A DNA stretch of 64,000 nucleotides, taken from assembly GCF_001428025.1 (NCBI RefSeq), contig NZ_LMSC01000006.1:351174-415173 (forward strand), in the 5' to 3' direction. The stretch is from Phycicoccus sp. Soil748. GTDB lineage: Bacteria > Actinomycetota > Actinomycetes > Actinomycetales > Dermatophilaceae. The notes below the pieces were generated by a model that searched no databases, was not told the origin of the DNA, and worked only from the letters and a program-made list of their open reading frames with translations. Below are positions 44,422-56,749 of this stretch, piece by piece; within the stretch, counting starts at the first letter, position 1; each line of letters begins with the position of its first letter. Both the position numbers and the translations under genes were made by a program.

Positions 44422-45990
44422 ATGGCTGCGAACGACGGACACGACGGCGGCGGACACCGGGTTGAACACCGGGTCACGGTCAACGGGGCGCCCTGCTCCC
44501 TGGTGGGCACCGACCCGGCGACCAACGCCCTGGACTGGCTCCGCGACCAGGGGCTGACCGGCGCGAAGGAGGGTTGCGCCGAGGGCGAGTGCGGTGCCTG
44601 CTCCGTCATGGTCGCCCGGCCCGACGGCGACGGCGGCACCCGCTGGACCGCGGTCAACGCCTGCCTGGTCCCGGCCGCTGCCCTCGACGGCCAGGAGGTC
44701 GTCACCGCGGAGGGCCTCGGCACGCCTGAGGCGCTGCACCCGGTGCAGCGTGAGATGGCAGTCCGTGGCGGGTCCCAGTGCGGCTACTGCACACCCGGGT
44801 TCGTCTGCAGCATGGCGGCCGAGTTCTACCGCCCCGACCGCAGCCCCGACCGCAGCCCCGGCCGCAGCCCCGGCCGCAACCCCGTCCCGGCCGCGTCCCG
44901 GAACGGTGACCGCCCGCCAGCCGAGGGTTCCGGCCACGACGGTGGCCACGACGCCCACGAGTGCGGTCCCAACGGGTTCGACCTGCACGCCCTGTCGGGC
45001 AACCTGTGCCGCTGTACCGGGTACCGCCCCATCCGCGACGCCGCCTACGCCCTTGGCAGCCCCGAGGAGGGCGACCCGTTCGCCGCCCGCGTGCGCGAGC
45101 CGGCCCCGGCCGCGGCGGCCACCCGCCTCACCGGGGCCAGTGGCACCTACGCCCGTCCGGGTGACCTCGCCGAGGCCCTGGCCCTGCTGGCCGAGCACCC
45201 CGACGCCGTCCTCGTCGCCGGCTCGACCGACTGGGGCGTCGAGACCAACCTGCGCGGCTCACGGGCCGAGTTCGCGATCGGCATCGACCGCCTGCCGGAG
45301 CTCCGCACGCTCGAGCTCGGCGACGACGTCGTCGAGATCGGCGCGGCCCTCAGCCTGTCGGAGGTCGAGCGCGGCCTGGCGGGACGGATCCCGTTGCTGG
45401 ACCAGCTCTTCCCGCAGTTCGCCTCGCGTCTCATCCGCAACGGCGCCACGATCGGCGGCAACCTCGGCACGGGCTCGCCCATCGGCGACACCCCGCCGGC
45501 CCTGCTCGCCCTCGAGGCCGACGTCGTGCTGGCCTCCTCCGGTGGGGAGCGGGTCGTGCCGCTCGCCGACTACTTCACCGGCTACCGCCAGAGCGTCCGC
45601 GAGCCCGGGGAGCTGATCCGCGCCGTGCGGGTCCCCTTACCGCTCAGTGGGACCACGGCGTTCCACAAGATCGCCAAGCGCCGGTTCGACGACATCTCCA
45701 GCGTGGCAGTCGGGTTTGCCCTCGACGTGGTCGACGGCGTGGTGGCCAAGGCCCGCATCGGGCTCGGCGGCGTCGCTGCGACACCGATCCGCGCGCTCGG
45801 CACCGAGGGCGCGCTCGAGGGCCGTCCGTGGACCCGTGAGACCGCCCGTGCCGCTGCTGCGGTGATGCGCACCGAGGGCACACCCATGGACGACCACCGG
45901 GCCAGCGCGGCCTACCGGGCGGCGACGCTCGGCACCGCCCTGCTCAAGCTGCACGCCGACACCGCGACCCCGCAGGAGGTGGGAGCATGA
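44422..45990 (+). CDS. xdhA: xanthine dehydrogenase, fused 2Fe-2S and FAD subunit
   Basis: A 522-residue subunit passing electrons from the Mo site to FAD/NAD+. First cluster: CAEGECGACS; second: CGYCTPGF and CRCTGYRPI. The FAD domain starts near residue 230 with LVAGSTDWGVETNLRG, then RNGATIGGNLGTGSPIGDTPP. Between the two halves of the second cluster lies a hydrophilic insert of about 45 residues built from RSPD/RSPG repeats. I prefer ATG 44422 (GGAG 6 bases upstream) to ATG 44386. The stop overlaps xdhB. Confidence 0.92.
   Translation: MAANDGHDGGGHRVEHRVTVNGAPCSLVGTDPATNALDWLRDQGLTGAKEGCAEGECGACSVMVARPDGDGGTRWTAVNACLVPAAALDGQEVVTAEGLGTPEALHPVQREMAVRGGSQCGYCTPGFVCSMAAEFYRPDRSPDRSPGRSPGRNPVPAASRNGDRPPAEGSGHDGGHDAHECGPNGFDLHALSGNLCRCTGYRPIRDAAYALGSPEEGDPFAARVREPAPAAAATRLTGASGTYARPGDLAEALALLAEHPDAVLVAGSTDWGVETNLRGSRAEFAIGIDRLPELRTLELGDDVVEIGAALSLSEVERGLAGRIPLLDQLFPQFASRLIRNGATIGGNLGTGSPIGDTPPALLALEADVVLASSGGERVVPLADYFTGYRQSVREPGELIRAVRVPLPLSGTTAFHKIAKRRFDDISSVAVGFALDVVDGVVAKARIGLGGVAATPIRALGTEGALEGRPWTRETARAAAAVMRTEGTPMDDHRASAAYRAATLGTALLKLHADTATPQEVGA
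44836..44883 (+). repeat. 12-bp in-frame tandem repeat inside xdhA
   Basis: Four units of GRCCGCARCCCC at 44836, 44848, 44860 and 44872 encode the Arg-Ser-Pro-rich insert between the cysteine pairs of the second iron-sulfur cluster. Repeat slippage is the likely origin. Confidence 0.85.
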
Positions 45991-48389
45991 GCTCGCTCTC
46001 GGACCGCCCGGCGAACCCCGTGGTGGGGGAGTCGATCCCGCACGAGGCGGCCGCCCTGCACGTCACCGGGCAGGCGCTCTACACCGACGACCTCGTGGGC
46101 CGCACGCCCGGCGCGCTGCACGCCCACCCGGTCCAGGCGCCCCACGCCCACGCGCGCGTCACCCGGCTCGACGTGACCCCTGCGCTCGCAGTCCCCGGCG
46201 TGGTGCGTGTCCTCACGGCCGACGACGTGCCCGGGGTCAACGACGCCGGGGTCAAGCACGACGAGCCGCTGTTCCCCTCCGAGGTCATGTTCTACGGGCA
46301 CTCCGTCTGCTGGGTGCTGGGCGAGACGCTCGAGGCAGCGCGACTCGGTTCGCTGGCGGTCGAGGTCGACTACGAGCCGCTGCCGTCCCTTGTCACGGTG
46401 ACGGAAGCCATTGCGGCGCAGAGCTTCCAGGGCGGCCAGCCCACCATGGAGCGGGGTCAGGTTGACGCGGCGTTCGAGGAGGCGCCGCACGTCTTCAGCG
46501 GCGAGTTCGAGTTCGCCGGCCAGGAGCACTTCTACCTCGAGACGCACTCCTCGCTGGCCCAGGTCGACGAGAACGGCCAGGTCTTCGTGCAGTGCAGCAC
46601 CCAGCACCCGACCGAGACCCAGGACATCGTCGCGCACGTCCTCGGCCTGCCGAGCCACGCCGTGACCGTGCAGTGCCTGCGCATGGGCGGCGGCTTCGGG
46701 GGCAAGGAGATGCAGCCCCACGGGTATGCCGCGATCGCGGCCCTGGGTGCGACCCTCACCGGTCGCCCGGTGCGCCTTCGCCTCTCGCGGGCGCAGGACA
46801 TGACGATGTCGGGCAAGCGCCACGGGTTCCACGCGCAGTGGCGGGTCGCCTTCGACGACACCGGGATGCTGCAGGCCGTCGACGCCACGCTGACCAGTGA
46901 CGGCGGCTGGAGCCTCGACCTCTCCGAGCCGGTGCTGGCGCGCGCGCTCTGCCACATCGACAACGCCTACTGGATCCCCAACGTCCGCGTGAACGGCCGG
47001 ATCGCCAGGACGCACAAGACCTCGCAGACGGCCTTCCGCGGGTTCGGCGGTCCCCAGGGCATGCTCGTCACGGAGGACATCCTGGGCCGGTGTGCGCCGC
47101 TGCTCGGCATGGACGCCGCCGACCTGCGCCGTCGCAACTTCTACCGCGACGGGCAGGACACGCCGTACGGCCAGCCGGTCCGGCACCCCGAGCGGGCCGG
47201 GTGGTGCTGGGACCAGGTCGTCGAGACCGGCGACCTGGCCGCGCGGTGGCGCGAGGTGGCGGAGTACAACGACGCGCACGAGGACTCCAAGCGCGGGCTG
47301 GCCATCACGCCCGTGAAGTTCGGGATCTCCTTCAACTTCACCGCCTTCAACCAGGCGGGCGCGCTGGTCCACGTCTACAAGGACGGCTCGGTGCTCATCA
47401 CCCACGGTGGCACCGAGATGGGTCAGGGGCTGCACACCAAGATGCTCCAGGTGGCGGCCACCGCCCTCGGCGTCCCGCTGTCGATGGTGCGGCTCGCGCC
47501 GACGCGCACCGACAAGGTGCCCAACACGTCGGCCACGGCGGCGAGCTCGGGCGCCGACCTCAACGGCGGTGCCGTCAAGGACGCCTGCGAGCAGATCCTC
47601 GAGCGGCTGCGCCCGTTGCGCGAAGACCCCGCCAACGCCGGGCTGTCGTGGTCCGAGCTGGTCAACAAGGCCTACTTCCAGCGCATCCAGCTGTGGGCTG
47701 CGGGCTTCTACCGCACCGAGGGGCTGCACTGGGACTCCTCGGTGATGCACGGCTCGCCGTTCAAGTACTTCGCGTACGGCGCGGCTGCGGCCGAGGTCGA
47801 GGTCGACGGGTTCACCGGCGCCTACCGGCTGCGACGCGTCGACATCGTCCACGACGTCGGCGACAGCCTGTCGCCGCTGGTCGACATCGGCCAGGTCGAG
47901 GGCGGGTTCGTGCAGGGTGCGGGGTGGCTGACGCTGGAGGACCTGCGCTGGGACGAGTCGGACCGGCCGACGCGGGGCCGGCTGTCGACCCAGGCTGCGA
48001 GCACCTACAAGCTGCCGAGCTTCTCGGAGATGCCCGAGGTCTTCAACGTGGCCCTGCTCGACCGGGCGCACGAGGACGGGGCGGTCTACGGCTCCAAGGC
48101 TGTCGGCGAGCCTCCGCTGATGCTGGCGTTCTCGGTCCGTGAGGCGCTGCGCCAGGCCGCGGCCGCCTTCGGGCCGGCCGGGACGAGTATCGACCTGGCC
48201 TCACCGGCCACCCCCGAGGCCGTCTTCTGGGCCGTCGAGGAGGCGCGCGGCGGTGTCGAGCCGCCGCACATGACCCCGATGCGGCAAGGCGCACCCGGTG
48301 ACGTGCCGGACCAGCCCGGCGACGGGGCGCCGCGGCTGCACCCGCACTCCGAGCGGGTCGCCGAGCCCGCCGGCCGAACGGGGTCCTGA
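45987..48389 (+). CDS. xdhB: xanthine dehydrogenase molybdopterin subunit
   Basis: An 800-residue Mo-cofactor subunit hydroxylating hypoxanthine and xanthine to urate. RMGGGFGGKEMQPHGYA and FRGFGGPQGMLVTEDIL bind the pterin and substrate. HGGTEMGQGLHTKMLQVAA follows, and the catalytic base is E708 in GSKAVGEPPLM. Length and order are normal for bacterial XdhB. It overlaps xdhA by 4 bases, and xdhC follows after one base. The C-terminal 35 residues are a low-complexity tail. Confidence 0.95.
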   Translation: MSSLSDRPANPVVGESIPHEAAALHVTGQALYTDDLVGRTPGALHAHPVQAPHAHARVTRLDVTPALAVPGVVRVLTADDVPGVNDAGVKHDEPLFPSEVMFYGHSVCWVLGETLEAARLGSLAVEVDYEPLPSLVTVTEAIAAQSFQGGQPTMERGQVDAAFEEAPHVFSGEFEFAGQEHFYLETHSSLAQVDENGQVFVQCSTQHPTETQDIVAHVLGLPSHAVTVQCLRMGGGFGGKEMQPHGYAAIAALGATLTGRPVRLRLSRAQDMTMSGKRHGFHAQWRVAFDDTGMLQAVDATLTSDGGWSLDLSEPVLARALCHIDNAYWIPNVRVNGRIARTHKTSQTAFRGFGGPQGMLVTEDILGRCAPLLGMDAADLRRRNFYRDGQDTPYGQPVRHPERAGWCWDQVVETGDLAARWREVAEYNDAHEDSKRGLAITPVKFGISFNFTAFNQAGALVHVYKDGSVLITHGGTEMGQGLHTKMLQVAATALGVPLSMVRLAPTRTDKVPNTSATAASSGADLNGGAVKDACEQILERLRPLREDPANAGLSWSELVNKAYFQRIQLWAAGFYRTEGLHWDSSVMHGSPFKYFAYGAAAAEVEVDGFTGAYRLRRVDIVHDVGDSLSPLVDIGQVEGGFVQGAGWLTLEDLRWDESDRPTRGRLSTQAASTYKLPSFSEMPEVFNVALLDRAHEDGAVYGSKAVGEPPLMLAFSVREALRQAAAAFGPAGTSIDLASPATPEAVFWAVEEARGGVEPPHMTPMRQGAPGDVPDQPGDGAPRLHPHSERVAEPAGRTGS

Positions 48390-48390
48390 G

Positions 48391-49227
48391 GTGCACTGGC
48401 TCGCAGCCGTCGAGCGGTTACGGGGTGAGCGCCGCGCCGGCGTGCTGGTCACCCTCGTGTCCGTCCGCGGCCACGCTCCTCGCGAGGCCGGGGCCAAGAT
48501 GGTCGTCACCGTCGACGACGCGTGGGACAGCATCGGCGGCGGCAACCTCGAGGCGACTGCCGTGGCGAGGGCCCGCGCGATGCTCGCGGACGGCACCCGC
48601 GAGCCCCAGCAGCTCGAGCTCGCCCTCAACGAGCGCGCCCCGGTCGACCACGGCCAGCAGTGCTGCGGCGGTGAGGTGGTCGTCCTGCTCGAACCCCTGG
48701 CCGTCGCTCCCTCCGTGGCCGTCTTCGGGATGGGTCACGTCGGCCTCGAGCTGGCGCGGATCCTCGCCCGGCACGACCTCGAGCTGCACCTCGTCGACTC
48801 CCGCGCCGACCAGGTCGCCGCATCCCGCCTCGCCGTCCTCGACGACGCCGTCGCGCGGGTCCACGTGCACCACGCGCCGGTGCCCGAGCTGGTCCTCGGG
48901 CAGGTGCCGCGCGGCACCCACGTGCTCGTCATGACCCACGACCACGCCGAGGACGCAGCGCTGTGCGACACGGCCCTGCGCTGCGGCCACCTTGCCTCCA
49001 TCGGCCTCATCGGGTCGTCGGCGAAATGGAGCCGCTTCCGGCAGCGTCTTGCGGCAGAGGGCCACTCGCCGGCCGACATGGAGCGGATCACCACCCCGAT
49101 AGGCCTGCCCGGACTCGCCGGCAAGGAGCCGGCGACCATCGCGGTCAGCGTGGCCGCAGACCTCGTGCGTGTCCTCGAGGCGGAGCGCGCGAGCGCCCCT
49201 GCCGCCCGAGAGGGCGTGACGACGTGA
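48391..49227 (+). CDS. xdhC: XdhC, molybdenum cofactor insertion protein
   Basis: A 278-residue XdhC-family chaperone that loads sulfurated Mo cofactor into XdhB and is not part of the final enzyme. VSVRGHAPREAGAKMVV and SIGGGNLEATAV form the first domain; QCCGGEVVVLLEPL bears the conserved cysteine pair. The C-terminal Rossmann domain has FGMGHVGLELARIL and IGLIGSSAKWSRFRQRL. GTG 48391 directly follows the xdhB stop; the stop overlaps guaD. Confidence 0.94.
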   Translation: MHWLAAVERLRGERRAGVLVTLVSVRGHAPREAGAKMVVTVDDAWDSIGGGNLEATAVARARAMLADGTREPQQLELALNERAPVDHGQQCCGGEVVVLLEPLAVAPSVAVFGMGHVGLELARILARHDLELHLVDSRADQVAASRLAVLDDAVARVHVHHAPVPELVLGQVPRGTHVLVMTHDHAEDAALCDTALRCGHLASIGLIGSSAKWSRFRQRLAAEGHSPADMERITTPIGLPGLAGKEPATIAVSVAADLVRVLEAERASAPAAREGVTT

Positions 49228-50537
49228 CCCTCTACCGCGCCCGCATCGTCGACACGCCTGTCGACCCGTTCACCGGCGCCGGCCTGCGCGCCGAGGAGGA
49301 CGGCGGCATCGTCGTCGACGAGTCAGGGGTCATCCGGGCCCGGGGCCCGTTTGCAGCCGTGCGCGCAGACCATCCCGAGGAGACGGTCATCGAGCTGCCC
49401 GGCGGCATGCTGCTGCCGGGCTTCGTCGACACCCACGTGCACTACCCGCAGGTGCGCGTCATCGGCGGCCTCGGCATGCCGCTGCTCGACTGGCTCGACC
49501 AGTGCGCCCTCCCCGAGGAGGCCCGGCTCGCCGACGTCGCCTACGCCAAGGGCGTGGCCCGCGACTTCGTCACCGGCCTCGTCGACGCGGGCACCACGAG
49601 CGCCCTGGTGTTCGGGTCGCACTTCGCCACGGCCGTCGACGCGATGTTCGCGGCCGCCGACCTCGCCGGGCTCCGAGTCACCACCGGGCTCGTCGTCTCC
49701 GACCGCAGCCTGCGCCCGGAGCTCCTGTCGACCCCCGACCGGGCCTACGAGGAGGCGCGCGGCCTTGCCGAGCGCTGGCACGGCCGGGGACGCCTGCGGT
49801 ATGCCGTGACGCCGCGCTTCTCCTTCTCCGCCAGCGACGCGATGCTCGAGTCGTGCGCCGCGACGTTCAAGGAGGTGCAGGGCTCGTGGTTCACCTCGCA
49901 CGTCAACGAGAACCTCTTCGAGGTCGCCGAGGTGCGTCGTCTGTTCGGCGGCACGAACTACGTCCACACCTACGCCAACCACGGACTCGTCGACCGCAAC
50001 TCCGTGCTGGCGCACAACGTCCACCCGGTGGACGAGGAGCTCGCGCTGCTCGCCAGCCAGGGTGCCTCGGTGGCGCACTGCCCGACCAGCAACTCTGCCC
50101 TCGGCAGCGGCCTGTTCCCGCTGCGCCGCCACCTCCAGCACGGTGTCCGGGTGGCCCTGGGCTCGGATGTCGGTGCGGGCACTGGGTTCTCGCTGCTCAA
50201 GGAGGGGCTGCAGGCCTACTTCATGCAGCAGCTCCTCGGAGCCGAGGGTGTGCCGCTGACGTCGGCCCACCTGTTGTGGCTGGCGACGGCGTCGGGTGCT
50301 GACGCCCTGGGCCTCGCCGACACCGTCGGCGACCTGTCCGTGGGCAAGCAGTTCGACGCCGTGTGGGTGCTGCCCCAGGCCGGCAACCCGCTGGACGTCG
50401 GCCTCGGCAACGCCCGCTCCACGCTGGACGCCCTCGCCAAGGTCTTCGCCCTCGGCACGACCACCGACATCGAGGGTGTGTGGGTCGGCGGCGACCAGGT
50501 CGCTGCCGGACGGTTCCGCCGCCCCGCCACCCGCTGA
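49224..50537 (+). CDS. guaD: guanine deaminase
   Basis: A 437-residue amidohydrolase converting guanine to xanthine, the substrate of the upstream XdhABC. H71 and H73 (DTHVHYPQ) bind zinc; FTSHVNENLFEV, LAHNVHPVDEEL, HCPTSNSALGSGLFPL and ALGSDVGAGTGFSLLKE complete the active site. GTG 49224 overlaps the xdhC stop, so the gene belongs to the xdh operon. It ends at a strong bidirectional hairpin. Confidence 0.94.
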   Translation: MTLYRARIVDTPVDPFTGAGLRAEEDGGIVVDESGVIRARGPFAAVRADHPEETVIELPGGMLLPGFVDTHVHYPQVRVIGGLGMPLLDWLDQCALPEEARLADVAYAKGVARDFVTGLVDAGTTSALVFGSHFATAVDAMFAAADLAGLRVTTGLVVSDRSLRPELLSTPDRAYEEARGLAERWHGRGRLRYAVTPRFSFSASDAMLESCAATFKEVQGSWFTSHVNENLFEVAEVRRLFGGTNYVHTYANHGLVDRNSVLAHNVHPVDEELALLASQGASVAHCPTSNSALGSGLFPLRRHLQHGVRVALGSDVGAGTGFSLLKEGLQAYFMQQLLGAEGVPLTSAHLLWLATASGADALGLADTVGDLSVGKQFDAVWVLPQAGNPLDVGLGNARSTLDALAKVFALGTTTDIEGVWVGGDQVAAGRFRRPATR

Positions 50538-50575
50538 CGACGACGCCCGCCCCGGCGTCGGGGCGGGCGTCGTCG
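50538..50575. terminator. bidirectional terminator between guaD and aceB
   Basis: A perfect 16-bp stem (50538-50553 with 50560-50575) with a 6-base loop starts at the base after the guaD stop and serves the convergent aceB gene 20 bp away. Confidence 0.88.
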
Positions 50576-50595
50576 TGTGGGGCAGCAGATCAGGG

Positions 50596-52203
<1,608 letters not shown>

Positions 52204-52237
52204 CGGTGGCTCATCCTCACTGTCGGGGTCGGTGCAC

Positions 52238-52260
52238 TAGGATAGTTCCATGATACGGAA
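52238..52260. promoter_or_regulatory. AllR-type operator between aceB and allR
   Basis: TTCCATGATACGGAA (52246-52260) is centred 41 bp from the allR start and 50 bp from the aceB start. A -10-like TAGGAT (52238-52243) faces allR, and TATCCT on the other strand faces aceB. Autoregulation together with control of aceB is likely. Confidence 0.65.
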
Positions 52261-52293
52261 TCTTCTTCTCATTCGCCGGGTGGGGAGAGATAT

Positions 52294-53088
52294 ATGAGCA
52301 ACGACGGCCCGGTCCTGGACGCCCCGGCCAAGACCGGCGGGGTGCAGTCGCTCGAGCGTGCCTTCGCGATCCTCGAGACCATGGCCGACGCCGGGGGCGT
52401 CATCAGCCTCTCCCAGCTCGCGAACGACGCGCAGCTGCCCCTGCCCACCATCCACCGCCTCGTGCGCACGCTCGTCGACCTCGGCTACGTGCGGCAGGAG
52501 GCGTCACGCCAGTACTCCCTCGGCCCGCGGCTGATCCGCCTCGGCGAGACGACGTCGCGCATGGTCGGGCGCTGGGCGCGGCCCCACATGGAGCAGCTGG
52601 CCCACGAGCTCGGGGAGTCGGTCAACCTCGCCATGCTCGACGGCGACCAGGTCGTCTACGTCGGGCAGGTCATGGCTTCGCGCAACTCCATGCGCATGTT
52701 CACCGAGGTCGGCCGCCGCGTCCTGCCGCACTCCACCGGGGTGGGCAAGGCGATCATGGCCGACATGGACCCCGACCAGGTGCGGTCCCTGCTGGCGCGC
52801 ACCGGGATGCCGGCTCGCACCGAGCACACGATCACCACGCCGGAGGAGTTCGCGGCCGAGCTCGAGCGCACCCGGCGGCGTGGCTACGCCCTCGACGAGG
52901 GCGAGCAGGAGGTCGGCGTACGGTGCGTGGCCGTCGCGGTGCCCGACACCCCGCAACGCCTCGCCCTGTCGCTGTCCGGACCCGTGACCCGCGTGACCGA
53001 CGAGTTCGTGGCCCGGGCGACGGGCCCGCTGCACCGCGCCGCCGAGGCCATCGCGGCCCAGGTGCGAGGAACCAGCGGGGCCGCCTGA
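52294..53088 (+). CDS. allR: IclR-family regulator, probable AllR
   Basis: A 264-residue IclR protein. The N-terminal winged helix (about 12-75) has SLERAFAILETMADAGGVISLSQLA and LPTIHRLVRTLVDLGYV; the C-terminal effector domain has VYVGQVMASRNSMRMFTEVGRR, LPHSTGVGKAIMADMD and GVRCVAVAVPD. AllR of E. coli and Streptomyces binds glyoxylate or allantoate-related effectors and represses allantoin/glyoxylate genes. Matching palindromes occur before malic enzyme, uricase, hyi, gcl and aceB here. ATG 52294 has GGGGAGAG upstream. Confidence 0.88.
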   Translation: MSNDGPVLDAPAKTGGVQSLERAFAILETMADAGGVISLSQLANDAQLPLPTIHRLVRTLVDLGYVRQEASRQYSLGPRLIRLGETTSRMVGRWARPHMEQLAHELGESVNLAMLDGDQVVYVGQVMASRNSMRMFTEVGRRVLPHSTGVGKAIMADMDPDQVRSLLARTGMPARTEHTITTPEEFAAELERTRRRGYALDEGEQEVGVRCVAVAVPDTPQRLALSLSGPVTRVTDEFVARATGPLHRAAEAIAAQVRGTSGAA

Positions 53089-53090
53089 CC

Positions 53091-53122
53091 CCTCCCTCGG
53101 TGGAAGTTCCCAGCGAGGGAGG
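53091..53122 (+). terminator. hairpin after allR
   Basis: CCTCCCTCG (53091-53099) pairs with CGAGGGAGG (53114-53122) two bases after the allR stop; the 14-base loop is longer than ideal. Confidence 0.55.
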
Positions 53123-53209
53123 CGAACGTTGGCCTCCCCTACGGTGAACACTGGTGGCGCGCAGGGCTTTCCGCGCCCGAGGACCGCGCAAGGGCGGCAC
53201 GCTGGGCGC

Positions 53210-54007
53210 ATGGCCTACGGCTCCGGTCCCACGCCCCTCGCCCTCGCCCACCGCGGTGGGGCCGCCCTCGCCGCGGAGAACACGCTCGCAGCCTTCGGCC
53301 TCGCCACGGCTCTGGGGTTCCGCTACCTCGAGACCGACGTGCGGCTGACCGCGGACGGGCACCTCGTGTGCTTCCACGACGCCACCCTCGACCGGGCCAC
53401 CGACCACCGCGGGGCGGTGAGGCGCCGGACGCTCTCCCAGCTGCGCGGCGTACGGGTGCACGGGACCGAGCCGGTCCCCACCCTGCTGGAGGCGCTCGAG
53501 GCCTTCCCCGACGCGAGCTTCACCGTCGACCTCAAGGACCGCGCTGCCATCCGGCCGCTGGTGGAGGTGTTGCGGCGCAGTGACTTCCGGCACCGGGTGT
53601 GCGTCGCCGGGACCTGGGACGGTGCCCTCGCCGCAGTGCGGCGCGAGGTGCCTGGCGTGCGGACGGCGCTCGGCTGGCGCTCCCTGTCGGCCCTGGTGTC
53701 CGCCTCGCGCACGGGCAGGAGGCCTTCGCCCCGGATCGCCACGGCGGAGTTCGCGCACGTGCCGCTGCGGCTCGGCCGCGTGCCGGTGTTCGTCGAGCGC
53801 CTCGTCGAGGGAGCCCACCGCATCGGTGTGCGGGTCGTGGTGTGGACCGTCGACGACCCGGTCGCGATGCGGCGCGTGCTCGACGCCGGCGTCGACGGCA
53901 TCATCACCGACCGCCCGGACCTGCTGCGCGAGGTGCTCATCGCCCGGGGCCAGTGGTCCCCCATACCGGCAGCGACGGAGGCCAGGACGCCTGCTTCGGC
54001 GCCCTGA
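53210..54007 (+). CDS. glycerophosphodiester phosphodiesterase
   Basis: A 265-residue GDPD-family TIM barrel hydrolysing glycerophosphodiesters to glycerol-3-phosphate and an alcohol. AHRGGAALAAENTLAAF carries the first catalytic His and the HRG/EN pair; YLETDVRLTADGHLVCFHDATLDR the metal Glu/Asp and second His (split: ETDVRLTADG and FHDATLDR). The C-terminal VVVWTVDD and GIITDRPDLL are typical. No signal peptide, so cytosolic. ATG 53210 lies 6 bases after CACGCT, consistent with a leaderless mRNA. It is not part of the purine pathway. Confidence 0.92.
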   Translation: MAYGSGPTPLALAHRGGAALAAENTLAAFGLATALGFRYLETDVRLTADGHLVCFHDATLDRATDHRGAVRRRTLSQLRGVRVHGTEPVPTLLEALEAFPDASFTVDLKDRAAIRPLVEVLRRSDFRHRVCVAGTWDGALAAVRREVPGVRTALGWRSLSALVSASRTGRRPSPRIATAEFAHVPLRLGRVPVFVERLVEGAHRIGVRVVVWTVDDPVAMRRVLDAGVDGIITDRPDLLREVLIARGQWSPIPAATEARTPASAP

Positions 54008-54030
54008 CCTCCGTGCGTGCCGGCCTGCGG

Positions 54031-54474
54031 TCAGGACGTCAGCTGCAGGGCCTTGACCTCGTCGCGGGCGGCCACGATCGCGGCGCGCTGCTGCTGGACG
54101 ACCGAGCGGAATCCCTCACTGAGGTCGTCCTCGAGGGCCTTGTCGTACTCGGAGACGGCGTGGTCCTCGCCGGTCACCGCGGCACCGAGGACGCCGGAGG
54201 CGTCGTCGCCGGTGAGGGCGTCCTTGAGCGAGAGCCACCCGCGGTGGAGGGCAGCCGTGACGGTGCCGCTCTTGTCGACGTCGTCGCCGTACTCGTGCCC
54301 CATCGCCACGATGTCGCGGGCGAACGCGGCGCGCTGCTCCGACAGGCGCTCCAGCGTCGCGGCCACCTCGGGGCGGTCGCTGTCACGCAGCTTCTCGGCG
54401 GCGGACGCGAATCCCGTGCGGCCGTCCTTGAGGGTCTCCACGAGCTCCTTGGCGACCTTCTCGTCAGCAGACAT
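54031..54474 (-). CDS. DUF2383-type ferritin-like helical bundle protein
   Basis: A 147-residue all-helical protein matching the PA2169/DUF2383 family: LVETLKDGRTGFASAAEKLRD, LERLSEQRAAFARDIV, GTVTAALHRGWLSLKDALTG and EDHAVSEYDKALE. It has the size of a four-helix bundle; function unknown, often stress-induced. GGAG lies 9 bases before ATG 54474. It stands alone between convergent GDPD and the acs terminator. Confidence 0.82.
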   Translation of the reverse strand: MSADEKVAKELVETLKDGRTGFASAAEKLRDSDRPEVAATLERLSEQRAAFARDIVAMGHEYGDDVDKSGTVTAALHRGWLSLKDALTGDDASGVLGAAVTGEDHAVSEYDKALEDDLSEGFRSVVQQQRAAIVAARDEVKALQLTS

Positions 54475-54589
54475 GAACCGTGCTCCTTCGTGTTCGGCGG
54501 GTCCCGCGCCGGGCGCGGGACATCGTGCCTCGACCCTGACACAGCTGGAGTGGTGGTGCCTCGTCGAACGACGGCCGCGAGCACGGCGA

Positions 54590-54619
54590 GCCCCTGCCCG
54601 CATCGATGCGGGCAGGGGC
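54590..54619 (-). terminator. intrinsic terminator after acs
   Basis: A 30-base perfect palindrome (54590-54619; 13-bp stem, TCGA loop) lies 16 bases after the acs stop. Confidence 0.85.
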
Positions 54620-54635
54620 CAGGACCGGGTCGGAC

Positions 54636-56609
<1,974 letters not shown>

Positions 56610-56749
56610 GGTTCCTCCTGGGAAGGGGTGAAGACATCGGTGGCTTGCTGCTCCCAGCCAACCCGCATACCGGTCCGGTCTGCAAGGGGAGCGGTCGGCG
56701 GGGGCGTCCGGCGGCCCCCGGGCCTCGCCCAGCGGCTAGCCTGCAGGCC

